Below, piece after piece: positions 1-7,553 of a stretch of 64,000 nucleotides of DNA (positions are counted from its first letter, which is position 1; the number at the start of each line of letters is the position of its first letter). This DNA is from Muriicola sp. Z0-33 (GTDB lineage: Bacteria > Bacteroidota > Bacteroidia > Flavobacteriales > Flavobacteriaceae), in assembly GCF_026126425.1 (NCBI RefSeq), contig NZ_JAFMPW010000001.1, forward strand, positions 310,001-374,000. The letters are read 5' to 3'. Position numbers and translations under genes: made by a program. The notes under the pieces were generated by a model. It searched no databases. It had not been told where the DNA came from and was given only the letters and a program-made list of their open reading frames with translations.

Positions 1-39
1 GGCCTCATCAATTCCAAAATCGGTTGCAACTACTGACAT
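1..39 (-). CDS. N-terminus of a probable aldehyde dehydrogenase (partial, cut by window edge)
   Basis: An ATG on the minus strand at 39 opens a frame that runs off the left edge after 13 codons (MSVVATDFGIDEA). The FGI-x-EA start resembles the N-terminus of flavobacterial aldehyde dehydrogenases of the aminoadipate/aminomuconate semialdehyde type, but 13 residues cannot prove a family. It lies downstream of and in the same direction as 3-hydroxyanthranilate dioxygenase and a DUF1304 gene, which would suit a 2-aminomuconate semialdehyde dehydrogenase of the kynurenine route. That function is inference from position only. Confidence 0.45.
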   Translation of the reverse strand, partial: MSVVATDFGIDEA

Positions 40-140
40 TTTATAACGTTTTAAAGATGTATTGTTAGATTTTTTGTAAAGCTACAAATATTCATAATCA
101 TCTGCCTTGTGGAACAAGATATGTTCTTATGAATTTAAAA

Positions 141-500
141 TTATAACAGGATTAGCACAATTGTGATGAGGGCTGGAAGTGCCTGTACAAAGAAGATCTT
201 TTTATCTGCAGAAATTGCACCATAAATTCCGGCAATAGCTACACAGGAGAGAAAAAACAAGGCAACATTATTACTCCAGTTAGGGTCACTTATGAAATAC
301 GTCCAAAGGAGGCCAGCGGCCAAAAATCCATTATAGAGACCCTGATTGGCCGCCAGAGGTTTAGTGGGTTCAAACAATTCGGAAGGGAAACTTCGAAAAA
401 CTTTTCTCCCCCGTGTAGTCCATGCAAACATTTCGAACCACATAAAATAAAGATGCAGGGCGGCAACAAAGCCAATTAATACTTTTATCAGAATTTCCAT
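141..500 (-). CDS. DUF1304 family small integral membrane protein
   Basis: A 119-residue protein with about four hydrophobic segments (roughly 4-22, 55-70, 77-97 and 101-119). It shows the DUF1304 pattern: an early H-x-Y-F-M-x-F-E-M-F stretch, then a W-x-T-R-x-G-R-K-V-F loop and an A-x-N-Q-G-x-Y-N-G-F-L-A segment. The biochemical role of the family is unknown. The start is 7 bases after the stop of the 3-hydroxyanthranilate dioxygenase gene on the same strand, so the two are almost certainly cotranscribed. A link to kynurenine catabolism is suggested only by this position. Confidence 0.85.
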   Translation of the reverse strand: MEILIKVLIGFVAALHLYFMWFEMFAWTTRGRKVFRSFPSELFEPTKPLAANQGLYNGFLAAGLLWTYFISDPNWSNNVALFFLSCVAIAGIYGAISADKKIFFVQALPALITIVLILL

Positions 501-507
501 TTAAATA

Positions 508-1047
508 CTATTCTTTAGCTGTAAATCTATCATCTACTTCCATTACAGAGCCACAATTATCACAGGTTCTTAATGCCTCAGATCCATAGAAATGTTCAAA
601 GTGCTTTAGAAAATCTTTTTCAATATCTTCCAGGGTAAAATAAGCCTCATAAAGTTTATGGTTGCAGTTGTCACAGAACCATAATAGTCCGTCATCTACT
701 TCCATATCTGCCCTCTTACGTTCAATCACCAAGCCAATAGACCCGGGATGACGTACAGGAGAATGGGGCACTTTGGCCGGATGAAGATACATGTCTCCCG
801 GCCCCAGCTTCATGGTTTTCTTTTGCCGGTCTTCCTGAATATGAATCTCTATGTTTCCCTCCAATTGATAAAACAATTCTTCGGTCTCATTATAATGGTA
901 GTCTTTCCTGGCATTTGGACCTGCCACGACCATTACGATATAATCACCCGATTCTTTATATAAGTTCTTATTGCCCACAGGAGGCTTGAGCTTATCTCGG
1001 TTTTCTTCTAACCACGCATTCAGATTGAAAGGGGGTTTAATAAACAT
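508..1047 (-). CDS. nbaC: 3-hydroxyanthranilate 3,4-dioxygenase
   Basis: Opens the ring of 3-hydroxyanthranilate to 2-amino-3-carboxymuconate semialdehyde in the kynurenine branch of tryptophan breakdown (also a source of quinolinate). The 179-residue length is normal for the bacterial enzyme. The cupin iron ligands are visible as H51, E57 and H95, and the C-terminal rubredoxin-like metal site as C125-x2-C128 and C162-x2-C165, so the protein is complete. It is the first gene of a minus-strand run with DUF1304 and a probable aldehyde dehydrogenase. A TAATTTTG box on the minus strand (1094-1101) could be its -7 element. Tryptophan 2,3-dioxygenase, which starts the pathway, lies far away at 48075; kynureninase and kynurenine monooxygenase are not in the window. 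Confidence 0.95.
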   Translation of the reverse strand: MFIKPPFNLNAWLEENRDKLKPPVGNKNLYKESGDYIVMVVAGPNARKDYHYNETEELFYQLEGNIEIHIQEDRQKKTMKLGPGDMYLHPAKVPHSPVRHPGSIGLVIERKRADMEVDDGLLWFCDNCNHKLYEAYFTLEDIEKDFLKHFEHFYGSEALRTCDNCGSVMEVDDRFTAKE

Positions 1048-1149
1048 GTTTCTCAGATTTTAATAGCGTTTTAAATTGTTTAAATGGTACCTCCAAAATT
1101 AAACAAAGAAAGAGCGCTCCTAAAGATAAGAAAAGAATAAAAAGGGGAA

Positions 1150-1626
1150 CTAGCGATAAAACAGTTGGGTGTAATAGAAATTCCCGGCAGGATCTTTTTT
1201 TACGCTAACTGCGGTATGCGTAAAATCACCTTCCATTGTTTTACGGTGATCAGAACTCGCTAGCCAGTTCTCAAAAGCCCCATTAGCCGAATCATAATCT
1301 TTGGCTACATTTTCGGCGACATATTCTGCAGAGGTTGCAGATGATATACTTGTTGCCCTGGCAGTGAAATTATCGTGATTAAGACTTCCTTTAGAAATCA
1401 TATAGTCGTTATGATTATTTGCATGTTCGTAAGCTACAGCACTGAATTGCAAGGCAGGAAAACCCAAAGAAGCCCTGTGCGTATTTACAATACCCATCAG
1501 TTCCTGTTCTATTTGAACCGCGTTTTCAGCATTCGGAATATCTGTATCTGGAATCGCCTCTTTACTGCAAGAGCTCGCCACTAATACAAATAAAACCGAG
1601 ACAGCATAAAGCAATCTCATTTTCAT
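1150..1626 (-). CDS. CAP (SCP-like) domain lipoprotein
   Basis: A 158-residue secreted protein. Residues 1-20 form a lipoprotein signal ending in an S-S-C lipobox (C20), so the mature protein is probably membrane-anchored. The rest is a CAP/SCP domain: an N-x-H-R-x-x-x-G-x-P-x-L start, a conserved H-N-x-x-M helix, L-N-H-D in place of the usual F-S-H, an A-E-N-V-A motif, and an N-W-x-x-S-x-x-H-R-x-x-x-x-G-D-F-T-H-T-A segment. Bacterial CAP proteins are extracytoplasmic and of mostly unknown function. It stands alone, divergent from the next gene. Confidence 0.85.
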   Translation of the reverse strand: MKMRLLYAVSVLFVLVASSCSKEAIPDTDIPNAENAVQIEQELMGIVNTHRASLGFPALQFSAVAYEHANNHNDYMISKGSLNHDNFTARATSISSATSAEYVAENVAKDYDSANGAFENWLASSDHRKTMEGDFTHTAVSVKKDPAGNFYYTQLFYR

Positions 1627-2031
1627 ATAATGTTCTATCTGCTAAGTAGGAAGAGAAGAAAGGGGTGTTTCTCGTAAATAATTGATCCCGGGGAATCAAG
1701 CAGGTAATATTAAAGAAAAAATGAGCAATGTCCATTAAAATCCAGTTATTTTCGATGAACTGCCACATTAATTAGAAATCTTGTAATATTAACAGGCCTT
1801 AATTCATTTTTGGGGCATATTCTCCTACAAAAAAAGATCAGTAAATGCGGGCACAAATGAAAAGCTTCACTTATCATTTAAATTGCATGAACTCAAATCG
1901 ATTATCTTCACATGGACAAATAAGATTTAATTAATATTTAAGAACGCTGACTTTTTAAAGACATTTTGGTTTATATACTTATGGCTTTATAACTATATCT
2001 AAATAATTGGACTTTAAATAAACACTTAGAC
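1627..2031. other. Divergent intergenic region (405 bp)
   Basis: Lies between a minus-strand CAP lipoprotein gene and a plus-strand NTF2-like gene, so it must hold promoters for both. It is AT-rich with no convincing reading frame. One weak imperfect inverted repeat (1682-1699, arms TTGATCCC and GGGAATCAA) has no T-run behind it. I could not fix a clear TAnnTTTG box with a matching TTG. Confidence 0.5.
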
Positions 2032-2472
2032 ATGAAAAATATTCTACTGACACTTATGACCTGCTCAATGATAACCTTTACTGTATGCTCTCAGGAAGAA
2101 GTGGAAACGATCGAAAAGAATGCAATTATATCCATAATGATGCAGCAACAGAAAGATTGGTCTAATGGTGATCTGGAAGGATTCATGGAAGGCTACTGGA
2201 AGAGCGATTCTCTTAAATATTTTGGCAGCAAAGGGATTAGCCTTGGTTGGCAAAATACCCTGGATAATTATAAGAAGGGGTATCCGACAAAGGCGGATAC
2301 CGGCACTCTTAAATTTAAAATCGAGGACATTTCAAAAATAGGAGAAGGGTCTTATTTTGTTATGGGAAGATACCATTTGAGCAGAGAAATAGGTGATGCA
2401 AATGGAGTGTTTATGATCATTTTTAAAAAGATAAACGGGCTTTGGAAGATCATAGCAGATATGAGTTGCTAA
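2032..2472 (+). CDS. NTF2-like (DUF4440/SnoaL-type) secreted protein
   Basis: A 146-residue protein with a signal peptide (about 1-20, ending C-S-Q). The remainder looks like a single cone-shaped NTF2-like domain of the DUF4440 type: an opening helix with Q-Q-x-D-W-S-N-G-D-L-E-G-F-M, a Y-W-K-S-D-S strand, a G-W-x-x-x-L-x-x-Y-K-x-x-Y-P helix, and a final G-x-W-K-I-I-A-D-M-S strand. Members bind small ligands or act as accessory domains; no catalytic assignment can be made. It stands alone between a divergent and a convergent neighbour. Confidence 0.8.
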   Translation: MKNILLTLMTCSMITFTVCSQEEVETIEKNAIISIMMQQQKDWSNGDLEGFMEGYWKSDSLKYFGSKGISLGWQNTLDNYKKGYPTKADTGTLKFKIEDISKIGEGSYFVMGRYHLSREIGDANGVFMIIFKKINGLWKIIADMSC

Positions 2473-2506
2473 CTACTGAATGGCGTAAAAGGAAACATGC
2501 TATTTA

Positions 2507-3556
2507 CTAGTATCCGGTTATATTCTGAGAATACTTAGGAAGCATCTTTTTTACTAAAATGGCGACTAAGGCTCCAGATATCAATAATAGTATTAGAATA
2601 ATTATAAATGCCACCCAGGGGTAGGAGAAATGAACTCCTAAATAAACTTTTAGCCTCAACAAGATTTGTATTATATAACCATGTACAAAATAGATGACAA
2701 AACTGGTAGAGGAGATAATATTTACGTATTTGTTGTCGAACCTTTCAAATCTGTGTAACCATATTAGAAAGAAAAAACAGAAAGAGGTTTTTTGAAGATA
2801 TAATAAATCAATGCCATTAAATTCAAAAAAATCTTTGTAGGAACTGCCAGTACTTCCATTTAAGGCAGGAATTACTAAAAGAATCAGACTAATAAATAAA
2901 AAATAGAATTCCTTCCCCTTCAACCTGGCGTAAAGCACTTCTTTATACTGTGAACAAATGATGCCCAAAAGGTAGATAGGAGAGTAGTAAAAGAAATAGT
3001 GAAAAACAGATAACTTTCCTGCCAGCGGACGGTGTATAAACAAGGCACAAATATACCAGACAATTACGATCACTAACTGCACTTTTATTCGCTGTTCTAT
3101 AAACTTTTTATGTAGAGGAAATAGGGCAAACGTCAGCATTGCAAAAGGGATATACCAATAGGCGATCATGTGATCTCCGCTGAAGTAATAGGCGAAAAAC
3201 GGAATAATATAATCATTAAAAACACCGTCATTTCCCAAATTTAAATAGTTCCTCCAGTACTCTGGTTCCGATTTTATCTTTAGCACTATGGGCAGGATAG
3301 AGAAAATAGTATAAGGAAGTAACAGCCTTTGCACTTTTTTACCAAAAAAAGTGCTGATTCTGTTTTTTTGGTAAAACACATGATAGAAAAGGAACCCTGA
3401 GATAAAAACAAAATTAGCAGTACTGCCGGTAAAAAAATTGTAGATGGCCTGCCCGGTAAAAGTATTAAGATCTATATCCGAAACATAGAAAATATGAGGG
3501 GCAATAATAAAAGTTATGGCCAGTGCCCGGTAAATATTAATTGAGTTTAAGTACAT
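2507..3556 (-). CDS. Acyltransferase family 3 membrane protein
   Basis: A 349-residue polytopic protein with about ten hydrophobic segments. The first helix carries the family-3 signature: N-x-x-R-x-L-A with R9 and a downstream P-H (H21), the conserved Arg and His of this family. These proteins acylate carbohydrates such as O-antigen sugars and glycans at the membrane. It is the last gene of the minus-strand run that begins with the UbiA-type transferase at 8450, 76 bases after the HAD phosphatase. A job in acylating a sugar made or transferred by that cluster is inferred from position. The acceptor is unknown. Confidence 0.8.
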   Translation of the reverse strand: MYLNSINIYRALAITFIIAPHIFYVSDIDLNTFTGQAIYNFFTGSTANFVFISGFLFYHVFYQKNRISTFFGKKVQRLLLPYTIFSILPIVLKIKSEPEYWRNYLNLGNDGVFNDYIIPFFAYYFSGDHMIAYWYIPFAMLTFALFPLHKKFIEQRIKVQLVIVIVWYICALFIHRPLAGKLSVFHYFFYYSPIYLLGIICSQYKEVLYARLKGKEFYFLFISLILLVIPALNGSTGSSYKDFFEFNGIDLLYLQKTSFCFFFLIWLHRFERFDNKYVNIISSTSFVIYFVHGYIIQILLRLKVYLGVHFSYPWVAFIIILILLLISGALVAILVKKMLPKYSQNITGY

Positions 3557-3632
3557 TTCGTTTGGTCAGTTCATTCAGGATTGGTGATCAAGCATTTTAT
3601 CTTTGCTTTAATGGTAAAAGCCGCAATCTAAC

Positions 3633-4238
3633 TTACTTAAAGTAGTTGTAAAAACTTTTATTGCCCAAAAGAAGCATTTCTCTATCACCCCTGCTGTCTC
3701 CAAAAACACTTATTGTTGCATAATCTGATAAATTATATACCGTTTTAATTCTATTCACTTTTTCAATTCCATAGCAGTTTTTTGTAGCAAACTTACCTGT
3801 CAAATAGCCGTTTTTTACCTCTAATTCTGTCGATAACAAATTAAACCCCATCTTTTCAGACCAGAACTTCAAGTAGCTCTTAAAAGATGCTGATACCACT
3901 ACAATGGTATGGTCCTTCTTTTCCTGTCTTATAGCAGTAATGTAATCTAAGAAACTTGTTTTTATAATCCCGGGAAGTTCTTTCTTACTATAATCAAGGC
4001 AAAGCCTGTCAAATTCTTCAAAGGGCATTCCTTTGAAGTGGAAAGAAAATAATTTTGTTTTTGCTTTTTCGTTAGAATACAATTTTAATTTCATCAGAAT
4101 TACATAGGGAAAGATGTACATATAACCACGAAGTACTTGCCAGCTGCTTTTTGAAAAGGATAGAAAATGAAGCAAGCTATCCTTGTTCGTTATTGTGCCG
4201 TCAAAATCGAATAAATACAGTTCCTTTTCTCTGGTCAT
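3633..4238 (-). CDS. HAD-superfamily (subclass IB) phosphatase
   Basis: A 201-residue cytosolic hydrolase. HAD motif I is D11-F-D13-G-T near the N-terminus, motif II is V-V-S-A-S around residue 114-118, and motif III/IV is G-D-S-x-G-D-x-E-M near the C-terminus. It resembles phosphoserine-phosphatase-like HAD-IB enzymes. It overlaps the preceding glycosyltransferase gene by 4 bases, so the two are translationally coupled. In the arabinose-lipid pathway a phosphatase must remove the 5-phosphate of polyprenyl-phosphoryl-phosphoribose; this enzyme is the obvious candidate here. The HAD identity is seen directly; the substrate is inferred. Confidence 0.85.
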   Translation of the reverse strand: MTREKELYLFDFDGTITNKDSLLHFLSFSKSSWQVLRGYMYIFPYVILMKLKLYSNEKAKTKLFSFHFKGMPFEEFDRLCLDYSKKELPGIIKTSFLDYITAIRQEKKDHTIVVVSASFKSYLKFWSEKMGFNLLSTELEVKNGYLTGKFATKNCYGIEKVNRIKTVYNLSDYATISVFGDSRGDREMLLLGNKSFYNYFK

Positions 4239-5440
4239 TGATTTAAATCTGAATTAGTTAATCCAGTGGAGCGACTCTTTACTATTACAAAGGCCGATAT
4301 TATGAATAGCATCATGTTTAAAGCAATAAAAACTAAGCCAAATACAGGGCCGAAATGATCTATAGGATGTATTCCTATATCTATATTCAGAAGGGATCTG
4401 AGTAATTTAGGAACTATTGGATAGATCCAAAAATATGCCGCAAGTGATAAGACAATGGTCCGGTTTCTTTTTGAAATACCAGGATGAGAAAATGCTATGA
4501 GCAGTGGAGCCAAAAGCACTACATAATCGTATTGCAAATGAAATAATATTGGGAAACACAGCAATAAAGCTGAAATAATAATAAGACGTTTATCGGGCTT
4601 GTATATAAAGCAATAAATTGAAAAAGCACCATATACCAGAACAGCGCCAATAGAGAAAAAGTTTATACCCAAGAATGACGTATTGCTATGGGTTAACCTG
4701 AATAATGTAAGGAGGTCCGAATGTCCATGCCCACTGGTATACATAGTAGCCACTTCAAACGGCAAGGCAAGAGATTCCAGGAAACCTATATCAAATTGAA
4801 ATGCAAATAGTAAGGCAAAAAGCAGGTTGATTGCAAAAGCTCCAATGGCTTCCTTATAGTATCCTGCCAGAAAAAAGCCCAGCAATATAGGCAGCCCCAG
4901 AGAATATTTGGAGAATACCAGCGAGAGCATTAATAATAAAAACCAACTTTTTTTTCTGAAGACCCAGGCCAATGAAACACAGCACAAAATAAAAATGGAT
5001 ATCTGACCCTGGTATAAAGTATTGGCAAAATTACTGCCAATCAGCATTAGGCTGGCAATTAGTAGTACTTTGTAAACTTTTATTTTCTCCCAGCGGACAA
5101 ATGCATAAAGGGTATAAATAAAGCATCCAACATTAAACATAAACCATACAATTTTTGATTGTTCCCAATCAAAATATGTCAATGGGAATAGTATATAATA
5201 AAGGATATGTGCATAATTAGGGTAAGCCGTCAGAAACCAATCAGAAGTAGTCAATGCCGCCATATACGGATTAGTTCCTTCCCATAACAATTTTGCCCCA
5301 TACCATTGAGCATCTCCCCCTGCATTCAGATACATTAGCCGGTAATAAGCATATACCAAATTCAGGAGCAGTAAGGCGGCAAAAATGGCATACCACAACC
5401 ATTTGTATTTTTCTAAGTTAGTTTTATTAAATATTGCCAT
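4235..5440 (-). CDS. GT87-like polyprenol-phosphate-dependent glycosyltransferase (GT-C fold)
   Basis: A 401-residue multi-spanning protein with about ten to eleven hydrophobic segments. The first long periplasmic loop (roughly 32-75) has an acidic G-G-D-x-x-W-Y stretch followed by E-G-T-N-P-Y, the layout of DUF2029/GT87 transferases, which use lipid-linked pentose or mannose donors on the outer face of the inner membrane. It sits 16 bases downstream of the DprE2-like gene and 4 bases overlapping the HAD gene. That context suggests it uses the lipid-linked pentofuranose made by the upstream genes. The acceptor is not known. Confidence 0.75.
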   Translation of the reverse strand: MAIFNKTNLEKYKWLWYAIFAALLLLNLVYAYYRLMYLNAGGDAQWYGAKLLWEGTNPYMAALTTSDWFLTAYPNYAHILYYILFPLTYFDWEQSKIVWFMFNVGCFIYTLYAFVRWEKIKVYKVLLIASLMLIGSNFANTLYQGQISIFILCCVSLAWVFRKKSWFLLLMLSLVFSKYSLGLPILLGFFLAGYYKEAIGAFAINLLFALLFAFQFDIGFLESLALPFEVATMYTSGHGHSDLLTLFRLTHSNTSFLGINFFSIGAVLVYGAFSIYCFIYKPDKRLIIISALLLCFPILFHLQYDYVVLLAPLLIAFSHPGISKRNRTIVLSLAAYFWIYPIVPKLLRSLLNIDIGIHPIDHFGPVFGLVFIALNMMLFIISAFVIVKSRSTGLTNSDLNQ

Positions 5441-5456
5441 TGATAAAGAATAATGA

Positions 5457-6233
5457 TTAGATACTCATCTTTTTAAATTGCCATTCCGGAATGTATCGTA
5501 TTGCAAGCATTATCCAACGCCATATCCAAATGGTGTATACTACATTTTTTTTGTTTTTTTGGGCCTTATAAATATCATTAGCTACTTGTTGAGGGGTTCC
5601 GGTTAATTTCTTTGGGAGGTCCAGCCCCTCTGTCATTTTGGTAGCCACAAAGCCTGGTTTCACTGTAATCACGTGTACTCCCGATTCGTAGAGGCGATTT
5701 CTGAGGCCGGAAAGGTAGGTGCTTAAAGCTGCCTTTGCCGCACCGTAAATAAAGTTCGATTTACGACCCCGGTCTCCTGCAACCGAGCTAATACCGCATA
5801 TAAACCCTGATTTTCTTTCCTCAAAATCTGCAGCGATAATATTAAAGAAACTGACAATTCCGGTAAAGTTGGTAGCTATTTGCTTGCTTGTTTCAGCAAA
5901 GTCGTTTTCTGCTTTCTCCTGATCTCCCAAATACCCCACTGCAGAGATAACACCTAAAGGTTTTTCCTTTAAATTGTCGTAAAATATTTGGTGCGAAGTA
6001 TAGTCAAGAATGTCTAGCTCCAGACATGCTACCTTGCAACCTAATCTTATTTTTATATCGCTTGCAAATTCATCCAGGGCACTGGCGTTCCTCGCCGCCA
6101 GATACAAATTAAAGCCCTCTTCGGCGTATTTTCTGGCAACGGCTTTTGCAATATCACTTTTTGCTCCTATAATGAGGATATAACTATTCTTAGATTCCAA
6201 GGCGTTTTGATTGTATTGAGTTGAACTTTTCAT
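5457..6233 (-). CDS. dprE2: SDR-family reductase, DprE2-like (decaprenylphosphoryl-2-keto-ribose reductase type)
   Basis: A 258-residue short-chain dehydrogenase. A nucleotide-binding turn I-I-G-A-K-S-D-I-A lies at 21-29, the catalytic serine is S149/S150, and the Y-x3-K pair is Y163/K167. Residues 194-197 give a K-P-G-F segment. The GAKSDIA form instead of TGxxxGIG matches the DprE2 branch. DprE2 reduces the 2-keto intermediate to give polyprenyl-phosphoryl-arabinose, completing the 2-epimerisation begun by DprE1. Its start lies 44 bases inside the end of the DprE1-like gene, so the pair is coupled. Gene order supports the assignment more than sequence alone. Confidence 0.8.
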   Translation of the reverse strand: MKSSTQYNQNALESKNSYILIIGAKSDIAKAVARKYAEEGFNLYLAARNASALDEFASDIKIRLGCKVACLELDILDYTSHQIFYDNLKEKPLGVISAVGYLGDQEKAENDFAETSKQIATNFTGIVSFFNIIAADFEERKSGFICGISSVAGDRGRKSNFIYGAAKAALSTYLSGLRNRLYESGVHVITVKPGFVATKMTEGLDLPKKLTGTPQQVANDIYKAQKNKKNVVYTIWIWRWIMLAIRYIPEWQFKKMSI

Positions 6234-7497
6234 GCATATTGTATTTTCTTCTAAGCTTCCGGAATACTTCTATTCTCGGATATCCTTTTTCAAATGTAGC
6301 CTTACTAACTCTGGCATCTTTGGCCAAATAAATGCGACCACCTTTGTTAATAACAATTTCATCGAGTTGGTCTAATAACGGGAACAACCCCTTTTCTATT
6401 TTAAAATCGAGGGCCAGACTATACCCCTCTATTGGAAAGGACAAATAATTTTCGTTCTCTTTACCATATAACTTCAATACAGACAAAAAGGATCCTTTTC
6501 CAGAATTGGCAATAGTCTTTAGAATCTCCTCCAAACCTTCAAAACTGTTCTTTTTTGGTAAGATAAACTGATACTGGGTAAAACCGTTTTTTCCGTAAAT
6601 GCGGTTCCAGTTATTAATGCTATCTAAAGGATAAAAGAAAGTATCAAAATCTACCCGCTGCTCGGAAACGCCGGCTTTAACTTTCCCGTAATAAAATGCA
6701 TTGAACAGTTTTACACTAAGTGTGTTTAAAACAAACGATGGAAAATAGAAAGGAATATTGAGTTTCTTTTTAGGGACAAAATCCAGTTGTCCGTCATCGG
6801 AAAAATCCCCTACCATTAGCAAAGATCTCCCCATTCGTCCTTTTTTAGCCAGACAATCTATCCATGCAACAGAATAAGGCTGATCTTTATATTTTTCGAA
6901 GGCCTCAAAAGTCTCTTTAAGATTTTTAGTTTTAATTGTTTTTTGATCAATATACCTGGATCTGATTTTTTTGAGATAAATTTTGGCATCCACAATAACC
7001 CCGGTAAGGCCCATCCCTCCGCAGGTTGCTCTGAATAAATCAACATTCTCTGTGTTGCTGCAACTAACAATTTCTCCGCTTGGAAGTAATAAACTCAACA
7101 TGGCTACAGACTCACTAAAACAACCTTCTACATGGTGATTTTTACCGTGAATATCACTTGCTATGGCCCCTCCAACGGTTATTAGTTTTGTTCCGGGGCT
7201 AACTTTTAGAAACCAGCCACGCGGCACCGAAAATTCCAGGATATCAGATAGAAGTGCACCCGCCTGAATATGCAGGAGTCCCTTTTCTTCATCAAAATTT
7301 AGAAAGTAATTTTTTGGTTTGATGCAAACTACATTGTCATTCAATGCACTATCACCATAACTTCGGCCATTGCCATAGGAAATTACATCATCTACCTCAT
7401 TGAGAAGTGCCTTTAATCTTTCCGTTTCAGAAATCGTTACTCTGGAAGCAGCAACTTTTGGATAGTTTCCCCAACTTTTAGTATTACTCATTCGCAT
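6190..7497 (-). CDS. dprE1: FAD-dependent oxidase, DprE1-like (decaprenylphosphoryl-ribose 2'-oxidase type)
   Basis: A 435-residue VAO-fold flavoenzyme. The N-terminal FAD-binding segment has G-N-G-R-S-Y-G-D-S-A (about 42-51), and a second S-P-G-T-K-x-x-T-V-G-G-A-I-A-S-D-I-H-G-K-N-H-H-x-x-G segment follows, as in mycobacterial DprE1. The C-terminal Y-x-A-K-D-x-R motif gives K393, equivalent to the substrate-contacting lysine 418 of the M. tuberculosis enzyme. The position equivalent to the benzothiazinone-reactive Cys387 is Ala (A362, in S-L-A-L-D). The enzyme should oxidise the 2-hydroxyl of a polyprenyl-phosphoryl ribose. M3 is an alternative start. Confidence 0.85.
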   Translation of the reverse strand: MRMSNTKSWGNYPKVAASRVTISETERLKALLNEVDDVISYGNGRSYGDSALNDNVVCIKPKNYFLNFDEEKGLLHIQAGALLSDILEFSVPRGWFLKVSPGTKLITVGGAIASDIHGKNHHVEGCFSESVAMLSLLLPSGEIVSCSNTENVDLFRATCGGMGLTGVIVDAKIYLKKIRSRYIDQKTIKTKNLKETFEAFEKYKDQPYSVAWIDCLAKKGRMGRSLLMVGDFSDDGQLDFVPKKKLNIPFYFPSFVLNTLSVKLFNAFYYGKVKAGVSEQRVDFDTFFYPLDSINNWNRIYGKNGFTQYQFILPKKNSFEGLEEILKTIANSGKGSFLSVLKLYGKENENYLSFPIEGYSLALDFKIEKGLFPLLDQLDEIVINKGGRIYLAKDARVSKATFEKGYPRIEVFRKLRRKYNMHEKFNSIQSKRLGI

Positions 7498-7553
7498 TTA
7501 ATCTCTGTTGCTCAATTTTTTTTGAAACAAATTTCACTTATTGATTAGAATAA

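Noticed and set aside
1682-1699. Hairpin in the 1627-2031 gap as a terminator
   Set aside because: The stem has a bulge and no T-run, and it sits upstream of both divergent genes, where a terminator would not be expected.
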